A stretch of 64,000 nt of DNA from Meghimatium bilineatum (lineage: Eukaryota > Mollusca > Gastropoda > Stylommatophora > Philomycidae), in the NCBI GenBank assembly GCA_034231615.1, contig CM067302.1, forward strand, positions 14,364,990 to 14,428,989. Direction: 5' to 3'. Below are positions 1-12,857 of this stretch, piece after piece. Below the pieces are notes generated by a model. The model was given only the letters and a program-made list of their open reading frames with translations. It was not told the origin of the DNA and did not search any database. Position 1 is the first letter of the stretch. Each line of letters starts with the position of its first letter. The position numbers were made by a program, and so were the translations under genes.

Positions 1-1
1 T

Positions 2-1373
2 ATCCTGAGAAAACTAAGTGGAACCACATGGGGAGCCAGTGGAAATATACTCAGTAAAGTTTACCAGCAAGGCATAAGACCACACCTGGAATACGGTTCA
101 GCTGCGTGGTGTCCTGCATCAAACACCACATTACAAGATCTAGATAAAGTGCAAAACCAGGCACTTAGAATAATGTTGGGAGCAATGAAATCAACACCCA
201 TAGCAGAGATGCAGAAAATGGGAAGAATGCAAACACTTGGCGAACGCAGAGACACAAAAGTACTAATTCAAGCAGAAAAGTTTCAGTGTATGCCAAGCCA
301 TCCAATGAAGGAAAGATTCCAAAATCTAGCAATGGGACGACTGAAAAGGAGCAGCTTTATCCATCAAGCTAAACGACTCCGTAGACAACTTACAGACCTA
401 CCTGAAGTTGACAGCCCCTTAAGGTCTGTACCAGAGCAAACCCCGTGGAGTGAAAGCCATGGAATGCCAATATACATTCAGACCCATGTGAAAGGAATAC
501 TAAGCGAGGACGAACAGAACAGTGTGCAGCGAATGACAGTCACCCTCAGTTTCCTGGATGAGGAATATCCACAAGATATATGGGTCAGAGTGTACACAGA
601 TGGGTCAGCACAGAATGCTGTGAGGAATGGAGGTGCAGGTGTATATATAGAATATCCACACAAGCCTAGAGATACAATCAGAACACCGACAGGAAAATTC
701 TGCAATAATTATGATGCAGAAATCCAGGCAATTAGTGTGGCAGCTAAAAAACTGCTGAACTCCAACTCTGACCTACAGCCTGTGGTATTCCTGACAGATG
801 CAAGGTCAGTGCTTCAAGCTCTCCAGTCTGGAAAACTAACAGACTTAAAAAAACTACTTAGCGAATTGTCTTACCAGTATAGGGTAACCATGCAGTGGAT
901 ACCCTCTCACTGTGGAATACCAGGAAATGAAAAAGCAGACAAACTGGCTAAGGAAGGTGCTGCCGAAGACCAACCAGATATACCAATCACCTACCATCAG
1001 AAAAAACAGATGATAAAGTCAATAAGAAAGCCACAAACACCAACACAAGATGACTATCACAATATGAACAGATCAGAACAAGTTATAATTCTACGTCTCA
1101 GAACAGGACACAACCGACTCCGCAGTCACATGTATACAAAGTTCAAGATTGGCAACACGGCCATGTGTACATGTGGACAGGCAGCACAGAGTGCCAAACA
1201 TATACTTCAAGAGTGTTCTGAGCATGAAACGCTGAGGCAGACATATTGGCCAGAGGAAACAACACTGGAATCAAAACTCTATGGGACACTGTATGAACTA
1301 CAAAAGACAGTGAGTTTTATTAAGGAGACAGAATTACAGATATAGACATGTTTCAAGTGAACGAAAGAAGAAG
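2..1373 (+). mobile_element. LINE 3' part: RT tail, RNase H, C-terminal zinc motif
   Basis: The frame is open from the left edge to the stop at 1343-1345. It begins in the end of a reverse transcriptase (GIRPHLEYGSAAW type) and continues into an RNase H domain. All four RNase H acidic positions are visible: D in YTDGSAQNA (about 595), E in YDAEIQAI (about 715), D in FLTDARSVL (about 795) and D in GNEKADKLAK after the conserved WIPSHCGIPG. A CxC...H...C cluster (CTCGQAAQSAKHILQEC) follows, as is usual at the C-terminus of I-like and related LINEs. The 3' UTR is very short and ends in GAACGAAAGAAGAAGAAG at about 1358-1376. The 5' part lies outside the window. This copy has no break inside the window and so looks young. 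The clade (I, Nimb or Ingi-like) is inferred from the RNase H and zinc layout. Confidence 0.85.
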
Positions 1374-1857
1374 AAGAAAATATATATTGCAATAAATAAA
1401 ATTTGGGTACATAACAGTCTAATGTGTCTCTTTTTTTACAAAATAAACCATACATCATTTAGCGAAACAAGCTATCGCTACAGGCTCATACAATGCAGCA
1501 ATCGTCAATCTGCATGCAACGTACTTTGAGGCCTCTTTCCCCCCCCCCCAGGGAAGACTCTTGGGGGAGGAAGGGAATCAGTGCTTTTGTGCACATATCG
1601 AATGATCGGTAGCAGACTCTCCATGTTTTTTTATATCCATGTAATGGAAGCTGTATGTAATCAAACCTAATATTAAGAAGCTGGAATATATTCGCAGTGA
1701 CCAAAAATTTAAACCAATGTTTGTATTTTAATTAAAAAATTAATCATATGGTCTATACCATCTCAAATTCACACATAAAATTTCAATTATAAACGTTACA
1801 TATTTGCTGAGATACATCATTTTGAAGTTAGGCAAGGCTAGAGAAATGTGCTGCAAA
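1374..1857. other. non-coding spacer
   Basis: AT-rich sequence between the LINE tail and the large array. It contains a C-run near 1540 next to a G-rich stretch, giving a short inverted repeat (about 1538-1570). I recognise no gene or element here. Confidence 0.5.
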
Positions 1858-4800
1858 TATGAAGAGAGAGATGAAGATGAAGATGAGAGAATAAAATGAA
1901 GATGAGAGAAGAAGATGAAGATGAGAGAAGAAGATAAAGATGAGAGAAGAAGATAAAGATGAGAGAAGAAGATGAAGATGAGAGAAGAAGAAGAAGATGA
2001 GAGAAGAAGATGAAGATGAGAGAAGAAGATGAAGATGAGAGAAGAAGAAGAAGATAAAGATGAGAGAAGAAGATAAAGATGAGAGAAGAAGATGAAGATG
2101 AGAGAAGAAGATGAAGATGAGAGAAGAAGATGAAGATGAGAGAAGATGAAGATGAAGATGAGAGAAGAAGATAAAGATGAGAGAAGAAGAAGAAGATAAA
2201 GATGAGAGAAGAAGAAGATGAAGATGAGAGAAGAAGATGAAGATGAGAGAAGAAGATGAAGATGAGAGAAGAAGATAAAGATGAGAGAAGAAGAAGAAGA
2301 TGAAGATGAGAGAAGAAGATGAAGATGAGAGAAGAAGATGAAGATGAGAGAAGAAGATAAAGATGAGAGAAGAAGATAAAGATGAGAGAAGAAGATAAAG
2401 ATGAGAGAAGAAGATGAAGATGAGAGAAGAAGAAGAAGATAAAGATGAGAGAAGAAGATAAAGATGAGAGAAGAAGATAAAGATGAGAGAAGAAGATGAA
2501 GATGAGAGAAGAAGATGAAGATGAGAGAAGAAGATAAAGATGAGAGAAGAAGAAGAAGATGAAGATGAGAGAAGAAGATGAAGATGAGAGAAGAAGATGA
2601 AGATGAGAGAAGAAGAAGAAGATAAAGATGAGAGAAGAAGATAAAGATGAGAGAAGAAGATAAAGATGAGAGAAGAAGATAAAGATGAGAGAAGAAGATA
2701 AAGATGAGAGAAGAAGATAAAGATGAGAGAAGAAGAAGAAGATGAAGATGAGAGAAGAAGATAAAGATGAGAGAAGAAGAAGAAGATGAAGATGAGAGAA
2801 GAAGATAAAGATGAGAGAAGAAGAAGAAGATGAAGATGAGAGAAGAAGATAAAGATGAGAGAAGAAGAAGAAGATAAAGATGAGAGAAGAAGATGAAGAT
2901 GAGAGAAGAAGAAGAAGATGAAGATGAGAGAAGAAGATAAAGATGAGAGAAGAAGAAGAAGATGAAGATGAGAGAAGAAGATAAAGATGAGAGAAGAAGA
3001 AGAAGATGAAGATGAGAGAAGAAGATAAAGATGAGAGAAGAAGATAAAGATGAGAGAAGAAGAAGAAGATGAAGATGAGAGAAGAAGATAAAGATGAGAG
3101 AAGAAGAAGAAGATGAAGATGAGAGAAGAAGATAAAGATGAGAGAAGAAGAAGAAGATGAAGATGAGAGAAGAAGATAAAGATGAGAGAAGAAGAAGAAG
3201 ATAAAGATGAGAGAAGAAGAAGATGAAGATGAGAGAAGAAGATAAAGATGAGAGAAGAAGATAAAGATGAGAGAAGAAGAAGAAGATAAAGATGAGAGAA
3301 GAAGATAAAGATGAGAGAAGAAGAAGAAGATGAAGATGAGAGAAGAAGATAAAGATGAGAGAAGAAGAAGATAAAGATGAGAGAAGAAGATGAAGATGAG
3401 AGAAGAAGATGAAGATGAGAGAAGAAGAAGAAGATGAAGATGAGAGAAGAAGATGAAGATGAGAGAAGAAGATAAACATGAGAGAAGAAGATAAAGATGA
3501 GAGAAGAAGATAAAGATGAGAGAAGAAGATAAAGATGAGAGAAGAAGATGAAGATGAGAGAAGAAGATAAAGATGAGAGAAGAAGAAGAAGATAAAGATG
3601 AGAAGAAGATAAAGATGAGAGAAGAAGATGAAGATGAGAGAAGAAGAAGAAGATGAAGATGAGAGAAGATGATGAAGATGAGAGAAGAAGATAAAGATGA
3701 GAGAAGAAGATGAAGATGAGAGAAGAAGAAGAAGATGAGAGAAGAAGATGAAGATGAGAGAAGAAGATGAATATGAGAGAAGAAGAAGAAGATGAGAGAA
3801 GAAGATGAAGATGAGAGAAGAAGATGAAGATGAGAGAAGAAGAAGAAGATAAAGATGAGAGAAGAAGAAGAAGATGAAGATGAGAGAAGAAGATGAAGAT
3901 GAGAGAAGAAGAAGATGATGAAGATGAGAGAAGAAGATGAAGATGAGAGAAGAAGATGAAGATCAGAGAAGAAGAAGAAGATGAAGATGAGATAAGAAGA
4001 TGAAGATGAGAGAAGAAGATAAAGATGAGAGAAGAAGATGAAGATGAGAGAAGAAGAAGAAGATGAGAGAAGAAGATGAAGATGAGAGAAGAAGATAAAG
4101 ATGAGAGAAGAAGATGAAGATGAGAGAAGAAGAAGAAGATAAAGATGAGAGAAGAAGATGAAGATGAGAGAAGAAGAAGAAGATAAAGATGAGATAAGAA
4201 GATGAAGATGAGAGAAGAAGATAAAGATGAGAGAAGAAGATAAAGATGAGAGAAGAAGATTAAGATGAGAGGAGAAGGTAAAGATGAGAGGAGAAGGTAA
4301 AGATGAGAGAAGAAGATAAAGATGAGAGAAGAAGATGAAGATGAGAGAAGAAGATAAAGATGAGAGAAGAAGCAGAAGATAAAGATGAAGAAGATGAAGA
4401 TGAGAGAAGAAGAAGAAGATGAGAGAAGAAGATGAAGATGAGAGAAGAAGATGAAGATGAGAGAAGAAGAAGAAGATAAAGATGAGAGAAGAAGAAGAAG
4501 ATGAAGATGAGAGAAGAAGATGAAGATGAGAGAAGAAGATAAAGATGAGAGAAGAAGATGAAGATGAGAGAAGAAGATGAAGATGAGAGAAGAAGATGAA
4601 GATGAGAGAAGAAGATGAAGATGAGAGAAGAAGAAGAAGATGAAGATGAGAGAAGAAGATGAAGATGAGAGAAGAAGATGAAGATGAGAGAAGAAGATGA
4701 AGATGAGAGAAGAAGATGAAGATGAGAGAAGAAGATGAAGATGAGAGAAGAAGAAGAAGATGAAGATGAGAGAAGAAGATGAAGATGAGAGAAGAAGATG

Positions 4801-7800
4801 AAGATGAGAGAAGAAGAAGAAGATGAAGATGAGAGAAGAAGATGAAGATGAGAGAAGAAGAAGAAGATGAAGATGAGAGAAGAAGATGAAGATGAGAGAA
4901 GAAGATAAAGATGAGAGAAGAAGATGAAGATGAGAGAAGAAGATGAAGATGAGAGAAGAAGATAAAGATGAGAGAAGAAGATGAAGATGAGAGAAGAAGA
5001 TAAACATGAGAGAAGAAGAAGAAGATGAGAGAAGAAGAAGATAAAGATGAGATAAGAAGATGAAGATGAGAGAAGAAGATGAAGATGAGAGATGAAGATG
5101 AAGATGAGAGATGAGATAAGAAGATAAAGATGAGAGAAGAAGATGAAGATGAGAGAAGAAGATGAAGATGAGAGAAGAAGATGAAGATGAGAGAAGAAGA
5201 TAAAGATGAGAGAAGAAGATGAAGATGAAGATGAGAGAAGAAGAAGAAGATGAAGATGAGAGAAGAAGAAGAAGATGAAGATGAGAGAAGAAGATGAAGA
5301 TGAGAGAAGAAGATGAAGATGAGAGAATAAGATAAAGATGAGAGAAGAAGATAAAGATGAGAGAAGAAGATAAAGATGAGAGAAGAAGATAAAGATGAGA
5401 GAAGAAGAAGAAGATAAAGATGAGATAAGAAGATGAAGATGAGAGAAGAAGATGAAGATGAGAGAAGAAGATAAAGATGAGAGAAGAAGATAAAGATGAA
5501 GATGAGAGAAGAAGAAGAAGATGAGAGAAGAAGATGAAGATGAGAGAAGAAGATGAAGATGAGAGAAGAAGATAAAGATGAGAGAAGAAGAAGAAGATAA
5601 AGATGAGATAAGAAGATGAAGATGAGAGAAGAAGATAAAGATGAGAGAAGAAGATGAAGATGAGAGAAGAAGATAAAGATGAGAGAAGAAGATAAAGATG
5701 AGAGAAGAAGATGAAGATGAGAGAAGAAGATAAAGATGAGAGAAGAAGAAGAAGATAAAGATGAGAGAAGAAGATGAAGATGAAGATGAGATAAGAAGAT
5801 GAAGATGAAGATGAGAGAAGAAGAAGAAGATGAAGATGAGAGAAGAAGAAGAAGATGAAGATGAGAGAAGAAGATGAAGATGAGAGAAGAAGATGAAGAT
5901 GAGATAAGAAGATGAAGATGAGAGAAGATGAAGATGAAGATGAGAGAAGAAGAAGAAGATGAAGATGAGAGAAGAAGAAGAAGATGAAGATGAGAGAAGA
6001 AGATGAAGATGAGAGAAGAAGATAAAGATGAGAGAAGAAGATAAAGATGAGAGAAGAAGAAGAAGATAAAGATGAGAGAAGAAGATAAAGATGAGAGAAG
6101 AAGATAAAGATGAGAGAAGAAGATAAAGATGAGAGAAGAAGATAAAGATGAGAGAAGAAGATGAAGATGAGAGAAGAAGATGAAGATGAGAGAAGAAGAT
6201 AAAGATGAGAGAAGAAGATAAAGATGAGAGGAGAAGATGAAGATGAGAGAAGAAGATGAAGATGAGAGAAGAAGATGAAGATGAGAGAAGAAGATAAAGA
6301 TGAGAGAAGAAGATAAAGATGAGAGAAGAAGATGAAGATGAGAGAAGAAGATGAAGATGAGAGAAGAAGATGAAGATGAGAGAAGAAGATGAAGATGGGA
6401 GAAGAAGATGAAGATGAGAGAAGAAGATAAAGATGAGAGAAGAAGATAAAGATGAGAGAAGAAGATGAAGATGAGAGAAGAAGATGAAGATGAGAGAAGA
6501 AGATGAAGATGAGAGAAGAAGATAAAGATGAGAGAAGAAGATGAAGATGAGAGAAGAAGATAAAGATGAGAGAAGAAGATAAAGATGAGAGAAGAAGATG
6601 AAGATGAGAGAAGAAGATAAAGATGAGAGAAGAAGATGAAGATGAGAGAAGAAGATGAAGATGAGAGAAGAAGATAAAGATGAGAGAAGAAGATGAAGAT
6701 GAGAGAAGAAGATGAAGATGAGAGAAGAAGATAAAGATGAGAGAAGAAGATAAAGATGAGAGAAGAAGATAAAGATGAGAGAAGAAGATAAAGATGAGAG
6801 AAGAAGATGAAGATGAGAGAAGAAGATGAAGATAAGAGAAGAAGATAAAGATGAGAGAAGAAGATAAAGATGAGAGAAGAAGATAAAGATGAGAGAAGAA
6901 GATGAAGATGAGAGAAGAAGATGAAGATGAGAGAAGAAGATGAAGATGAGAGAAGAAGATAAAGATGAGAGAAGAAGATAAAGATGAGAGAAGAAGATGA
7001 AGATGAGAGAAGAAGAAGATAAAGATGAGAGAAGAAGATTAAGATGAGAGAAGAAGATGAAGATGAAGATGAGAGAAGAAGAAGAAGATGAAGATGAGAG
7101 AAGAAGAAGAAGATGAGAGAAGAAGATGAAGATGAGAGAAGAAGATGAAGATGAGAGAAGAAGATAAAGATGAGAGAAGAAGAAGAAGATAAAGATGAGA
7201 TAAGAAGATGAAGATGAGAGAAGAAGATAAAGATGAGAGAAGAAGATAAAGATGAGAGAAGAAGATGAAGATGAGAGAAGAAGATAAAGATGAGAGAAGA
7301 AGATAAAGATGAGAGAAGAAGATGAAGATGAGAGAAGAAGATAAAGATGAGAGAAGAAGAAGATAAAGATGAGAGAAGAAGATGAAGATGAGATAAGAAG
7401 ATGAAGATGAAGATGAGAGAAGAAGAAGAAGATGAAGATGAGAGAAGAAGAAGAAGATGAAGATGAGAGAAGAAGATGAAGATGAGAGAAGAAGATGAAG
7501 ATGAGATAAGAAGATGAAGATGAGAGAAGAAGATGAAGATGAAGATGAGAGAAGAAGAAGAAGATGAAGATGAGAGAAGAAGATGAAGATGAGAGAAGAA
7601 GATAAAGATGAGAGAAGAAGATAAAGATGAGAGAAGAAGAAGAAGATAAAGATGAGAGAAGAAGAAGAAGATGAAGATGAGAGAAGAAGATTAAGATGAG
7701 AGAAGAAGATGAGAGAAGAAGATGAAGATGAGAGAAGAAGAAGAAGAAGATGAGATAAGAAGATGAAGATGAGAGAAGAAGATAAAGATGAGAGAAGAAG

Positions 7801-10702
7801 ATAAAGATGAGAGAAGATAAAGATGAGAGAAGAAGAAGAAGATAGAGAGAAGAAGAAGATGAAGATGAGAGAGAAGAAGATGAGAGAAGAGAGATAAAGA
7901 TGAGAGAAGAAGAAGAAGATAAAGATGAGAGAAGAAGATAAAGATGAGAGAAGAAGAAGAAGATAAAGATGAGAGAAGAAGAAGAAGATGAAGATGAGAG
8001 AAGAAGATGAAGATGAGAGAAGAAGATGAGAGAAGAAGATGAAGATGAGAGAAGAAGATTAAGATGAGAGAAGAAGATGAAGATGAGAGAAGAAGATGAA
8101 GATGAGAGAAGAAGAAGAAGATAAAGATGAGATAAGAAGATGAAGATGAGAGAAGAAGATAAAGATGAGAGAAGAAGATAAAGATGAGAGAAGAAGATTA
8201 AGATGAGAGAAGAAAATAAAGATGAGAGAAGAAGATTAAGATGAGAGAAGAAGAAGAAGATGAGAGAAGAAGATAAAGATGAGATAAGAAGATGAAGATG
8301 AGAGAAGAAAATGAAGATGAGAGAAGAAGATGAAGATGAAGATGAGAGAAGAAGAAGAAGATAGAGATGAGAGAAGAAGATGAAGATGAGAGAAGAAGAT
8401 GAAGATGAGAGAAGAAGATGAAGATGAAGATGAGAGAAGAAGAAGAAGATAAAGATGAGAGAAGAAGATGAAGATGAGAGAAGAAGATGAAGATGAGAGA
8501 AGAAGATGAAGATGAAGATGAGAGAAGAAGAAGAAGATAAAGATGAGAGAAGAAGAAGAAGATGAAGATGAGAGAAGAAGATGAAGATGAGAGAAGAAGA
8601 TGAAGATGAGAGAAGAAGATAAAGATGAGATAAGAAGATGAAGATGAGAGAAGAAGATGAAGATGAGAGAAGAAGATGAAGATGAGAGAAGAAGATGAAG
8701 ATGAGAGAAGAAGAAGAAGATAAAGATGAGAGAAGAAGATGAAGATGAGAGAAGAAGATAAAGATGAGAGAAGAAGAAGATAAAGATGAGAGAAGAAGAT
8801 GAAGATGAGAGAAGAAGATAAAGATGAGAGAAGAAGATAAAGATGAGATAAGAAGATAAAGATGAGAGAAGAAGATAAAGATGAGATAAGAAGATAAAGA
8901 TGAGAGAAGAAGATAAAGATGAGATAAGAAGATAAAGATGAGAGAAGAAGATAAAGATGAGAGAAGAAGATTAAGATGAGAGAAGAAGATAAAGATGAGA
9001 TAAGAAGATGAAGATGAGAGAAGAAGATGAAGATGAGAGAAGAAGATGAATATGAGAGAAGAAGATGAAGATGAGAGAAGAAGAAGAAGATAAAGATGAG
9101 AGAAGAAGAAGAAGATGAAGATGAGAGAAGAAGATGAAGATGAGAGAAGAAGATGAAGATGAGAGAAGAAGATAAACATGAGAGAAGAAGATAAAGATGA
9201 GAGAAGAAGATAAAGATGAGAGAAGAAGATAAAGATGAGAGAAGAAGATAAAGATGAGAGAAGAAGATAAAGATGAGAGAAGAAGAAGAAGATAAAGATG
9301 AGAGAAGAAGATAAAGATGAGAGAAGAAGATAAAGATGAGAGAAGAAGATAAAGATGAGAGAAGAAGATAAAGATGAGAGAAGAAGATAAAGATGAGAGA
9401 AGAAGAAGAAGATAAAGATGAGAGAAGAAGAAGAAGATAAAGATGAGAGAAGAAGAAGAAGATAAAGATGAGAGAAGAAGAAGAAGATAAAGATGAGAGA
9501 AGAAGATAAAGATGAGAGAAGAAGATAAAGATGAGAGAAGAAGATAAAGATGAGAGAAGAAGATAAAGATGAGAGAAGAAGATAAAGATGAGAGAAGAAG
9601 AAGAAGATAAAGATGAGAGAAGAAGAAGAAGATAAAGATGAGAGAAGAAGATAAAGATGAGAGAAGAAGATAAAGATGAGAGAAGAAGATAAAGATGAGA
9701 GAAGAAGAAGAAGATAAAGATGAGAGAAGAAGATAAAGATGAGAGAAGAAGATGAAGATGAGAGAAGAAGATGAAGATGAGAGAAGAAGAAGAAGATAAA
9801 GATGAGAGAAGAAGAAGAAGATAAAGATGAGAGAAGAAGATAAAGATGAGAGAAGAAGATAAAGATGAGAGAAGAAGATAAAGATGAGAGAAGAAGATAA
9901 AGATGAGAGAAGAAGATAAAGATTAGAGAAGAAGAAGAAGATAAAGATGAGAGAAGAAGAAGAAGATAAAGATGAGAGAAGAAGAAGAAGATAAAGATGA
10001 GAGAAGAAGAAGAAGATAAAGATGAGAGAAGAAGATGAAGATAAAGATGAGAGAAGAAGAAGAAGATAAAGATGAGAGAAGAAGATAAAGATGAGAGAAG
10101 AAGATGAAGATGAGAGAAGAAGATAAAGATGAGAGAAGAAGATAAAGATGAGAGAAGAAGAAGAAGATAAAGATGAGAGAAGAAGATGAAGATGAGAGAA
10201 GAAGATAAATATGAGAGAAGAAGATGAAGATGAGAGAAGAAGATAAAGATGAGAGAAGAAGATTAAGATGAGAGAAGAAGATGAAGATGAGAGAAGAAGA
10301 TAAAGATGAGAGAAGAAGATTAAGATGAGATAAGAAGATGAAGATGAGAGAAGAAGATGAAGATGAGAGAAGAAGATTAAGATGAGATAAGAAGATGAAG
10401 ATGAGAGAAGAAGATAAAGATGAGAGAAGAAGATAAAGATGAGAGAAGAAGAAGAAGATAAAGATGAGAGAAGAAGATGAAGATGAGAGAAGAAGATGAA
10501 GATGAGAGAAGAAGAAGAAGATAAAGATGAGATAAGAAGATGAAGATGAGAGAAGAAGATGAAGATGAGAGATGAAGATGAGATAAGAAGATGAAGATGA
10601 GAGATGAAGATGAGATAAGAAGATAAAGATGAGAGAAGAAGATGAAGATGAAAGAAGAAGATGAAGATGAGAGATGAAGATGAAGATGAGAGAAGAAGAA
10701 AA
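1858..10702. repeat. 8.8-kb GA-rich tandem array (19- and 25-bp units)
   Basis: The basic unit is 19 bp, GATGAGAGAAGAAGATRAA. A common 25-bp variant carries one extra AGAAGA. The + strand is almost free of C: reading through, I noticed only about five. Three of these fall in the same variant, ATAAACATGAG, near 3475, 5003 and 9177. Flanking order around the 3475 and 9177 copies is the same, which points to duplication of larger blocks inside the array. Both unit lengths are 1 modulo 3, so three units make a 57-bp or longer reading period. All three reverse frames therefore stay open over long distances, giving false proteins of LIFIFFSHLHLLL type. It is best read as a minisatellite or satellite, not a gene. 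Blocks near 6100-7000 and 9180-9950 are locally more uniform. Confidence 0.93.
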
Positions 10703-10752
10703 TAGAAAACACATTTCCTTTAATATACTAAAACTGATGTCTGACAATTCAC

Positions 10753-11760
10753 AACATGCTAACTTACCACTAGTTGTGAACAATTGAACATGCTAACTTA
10801 CCACTAGTTGTGAACAATTGAACATGCTAACTTACCACTAGTTGTGAACAATTGAACATGCTAACTTACCACTAGTTGTGAACAAATGCTAACTTACCAC
10901 TAGTTGTGAACAATTGAACATGCTAACTTACCACTAGTTGTGAACAATTGAACATGCTAACTTACCACTAGTTGTGAACAATTGAACATGCTAACTTACC
11001 ACTAGTTGTGAACAATTGAACATGCTAACTTACCACTAGTTGTGAACAATTGAACATGCTAACTTACCACTAGTTGTGAACAATTGAACATGCTAACTTA
11101 CCACTAGTTGTGAACAATTGAACATGCTAACTTACCACTAGTTGTGAACAATTGAACATGCTAACTTACCACTAGTTGTGAACAATTGAACATGCTAACT
11201 TACCACTAGTTGTGAACAATTGAACATGCTAACTTACCACTAGTTGTGAACAATTGAACATGCTAACTTACCACTAGTTGTGAACAATTGAACATGCTAA
11301 CTTACCACTAGTTGTGAACAATTGAACATGCTAACTTACCACTAGTTGTGAACAATTGAACATGCTAACTTACCACTAGTTGTGAACAATTGAACATGCT
11401 AACTTACCACTAGTTGTGAACAATTGAACATGCTAACTTACCACTAGTTGTGAACAATTGAACATGCTAACTTACCACTAGTTGTGAACAATTGAACATG
11501 CTAACTTACCACTAGTTGTGAACAATTGAACATGCTAACTTACCACTAGTTGTGAACAATTGAACATGCTAACTTACCACTAGTTGTGAACAATTGAACA
11601 TGCTAACTTACCACTAGTTGTGAACAATTGAACATGCTAACTTACCACTAGTTGTGAACAATTGAACATGCTAACTTACCACTAGTTGTGAACAATTGAA
11701 CATGCTAACTTACCACTAGTTGTGAACAATTGAACATGCTAACTTACCACTAGTTGTGAG
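10753..11760. repeat. 34-bp tandem array, about 30 copies
   Basis: The unit contains CATGCTAACTTACCACTAG followed by TTGTGAACAATTGAA, 34 bp in all. Copies are almost identical; one near 10882 is shortened by a few bases. Uniformity implies recent amplification or active homogenisation. Each unit contains the palindromes ACTAGT and CAATTG. Confidence 0.95.
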
Positions 11761-11960
11761 CATCGAACAAATATCGTCTCAGCCATTTCAAGTATCTCTA
11801 GCTCAGTGTCACTGAGATACCCTGTCGAATATGTCCTATTAATTAAAATATAAAACACATAGATAGACCTCCTTCAAGACAAGAAATCTCTTAAATGTAA
11901 TTAAGATCAGATCAGAAATGCATATAAAAGAAAATTTTCAAATGTAAATAAAAACTGGTT
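11761..11960. other. unique AT-rich spacer
   Basis: Short non-repetitive stretch between two arrays. No gene or element recognised. Confidence 0.4.
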
Positions 11961-11964
11961 AAAG

Positions 11965-12735
11965 TGTAATAAAAACAGACACGGAACTGCTATTTCAACA
12001 GAAAATAGATGAACTACTATTGGTACAAAAAACAGAGAAGAAACTACCATTGCTATTAAAAAACAGAGAAGGAACTACTATTGCTATTGCTATTAAAAAA
12101 GACACAGAACTAATATTGCTATAACAGTCAAGGAACTAATATTGGTATAAAATGAACTAATATTTCTATAACAGGAAAAAGGAACTTCTTCTTCAGCGTT
12201 CATTCTCAAACTCCCACTGGATTTCTCTTGTAGTAGGACAATGGTCCTACAAGATTTCCAGTTGAATGTAGTCCAGAGAATGGAAATGCGTTGTGTTGCC
12301 GTTTTATTTGCGCCAATGGCCCAACACATCCATCTTCAGCGGAGAAAAAGGAACTAATATTGCTATAAAACATACAAGGAACTAATATTGCTACAATGCA
12401 GACAAGAAACAAATATTGCCATAAAAACATACAAGGAACTAATATTGCTATAACACAGACAGGGAACTAATATTGTTACAAAACATAACATGAACTAATA
12501 TTGCTATAACACAGACAAGGAACTAAAATTGCTATAACAAACAGGGAACTAATATTACTATAAAAGATAAAAGGAACTAATATTGCTATAAAACATACAA
12601 GTAACAAATATTGCTATAACACAGACAAGCAACTAATATTGGAATAAAAAATAAACAAGGAACTAATATTGCTATAACAATGGACAAGGAATAACCTTGT
12701 TGTAAAAAACAGACAAGGAACTACTATTACTACTT
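11965..12735. repeat. degenerate 28-30-bp array (GGAACTAATATTGCTATAA)
   Basis: About 25 diverged units around the core GGAACTAATATTGCTATAA, followed by an ACA/GACAAG linker. The array is split by a SINE at 12187-12343. Much more degenerate than the 34-bp array beside it, so probably older. Confidence 0.85.
12187..12343 (-). mobile_element. SINE-B copy with 12-bp target-site duplication
   Basis: A 157-bp insertion in the 29-bp array, flanked by perfect copies of GAAAAAGGAACT (12175-12186 and 12344-12355). Read on the minus strand it starts CCGCTGAAGATGGATGTG and ends AATGAACGCTGAAGAAGA. The same sequence recurs at 41817-41979, 47768-47915, 48276-48776 (three tandem copies) and 56294-56448. 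No coding capacity. It is non-autonomous, and its 3' tail matches the RNase H LINE at the left edge. I could not identify a clear tRNA, 5S or 7SL head. Confidence 0.8.
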
Positions 12736-12855
12736 GAAAAGGGAGATGGGGTGACAACGTGAGAAAATATTAGACAGTTTGAAAATCTGGCACAAAAGGG
12801 AAATAGCAACGATATTGATACATAATACTGTAGACAGAGAGCCACGATTTAGCAC
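12736..12855 (+). mobile_element. LINE C-terminal fragment
   Basis: Related to 61960-62200: both contain GACAACGTGAGAAAATATTAG and then a TTGATACATAATACT block. Together these look like the 3' coding end of a LINE (REKILDSL...NKDIDT). Too short and broken to classify. Confidence 0.4.
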
Positions 12856-12857
12856 AG

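Noticed and set aside
149-1345. ATG at 149 as the start of a host RNase H gene
   Set aside because: The frame is open upstream to the window edge with RT sequence, so this is an internal Met of a LINE.
1740-9179. Three reverse-strand ORFs of 579, 1059 and 1639 codons
   Set aside because: They lie wholly in the GA-rich array, overlap in different frames, and consist of one short period. This is expected because the units are 1 mod 3 in length and carry few stops.
10753-11760. CRISPR array (34-bp repeats)
   Set aside because: Repeats are contiguous, with no unique spacers, and the DNA is eukaryotic.
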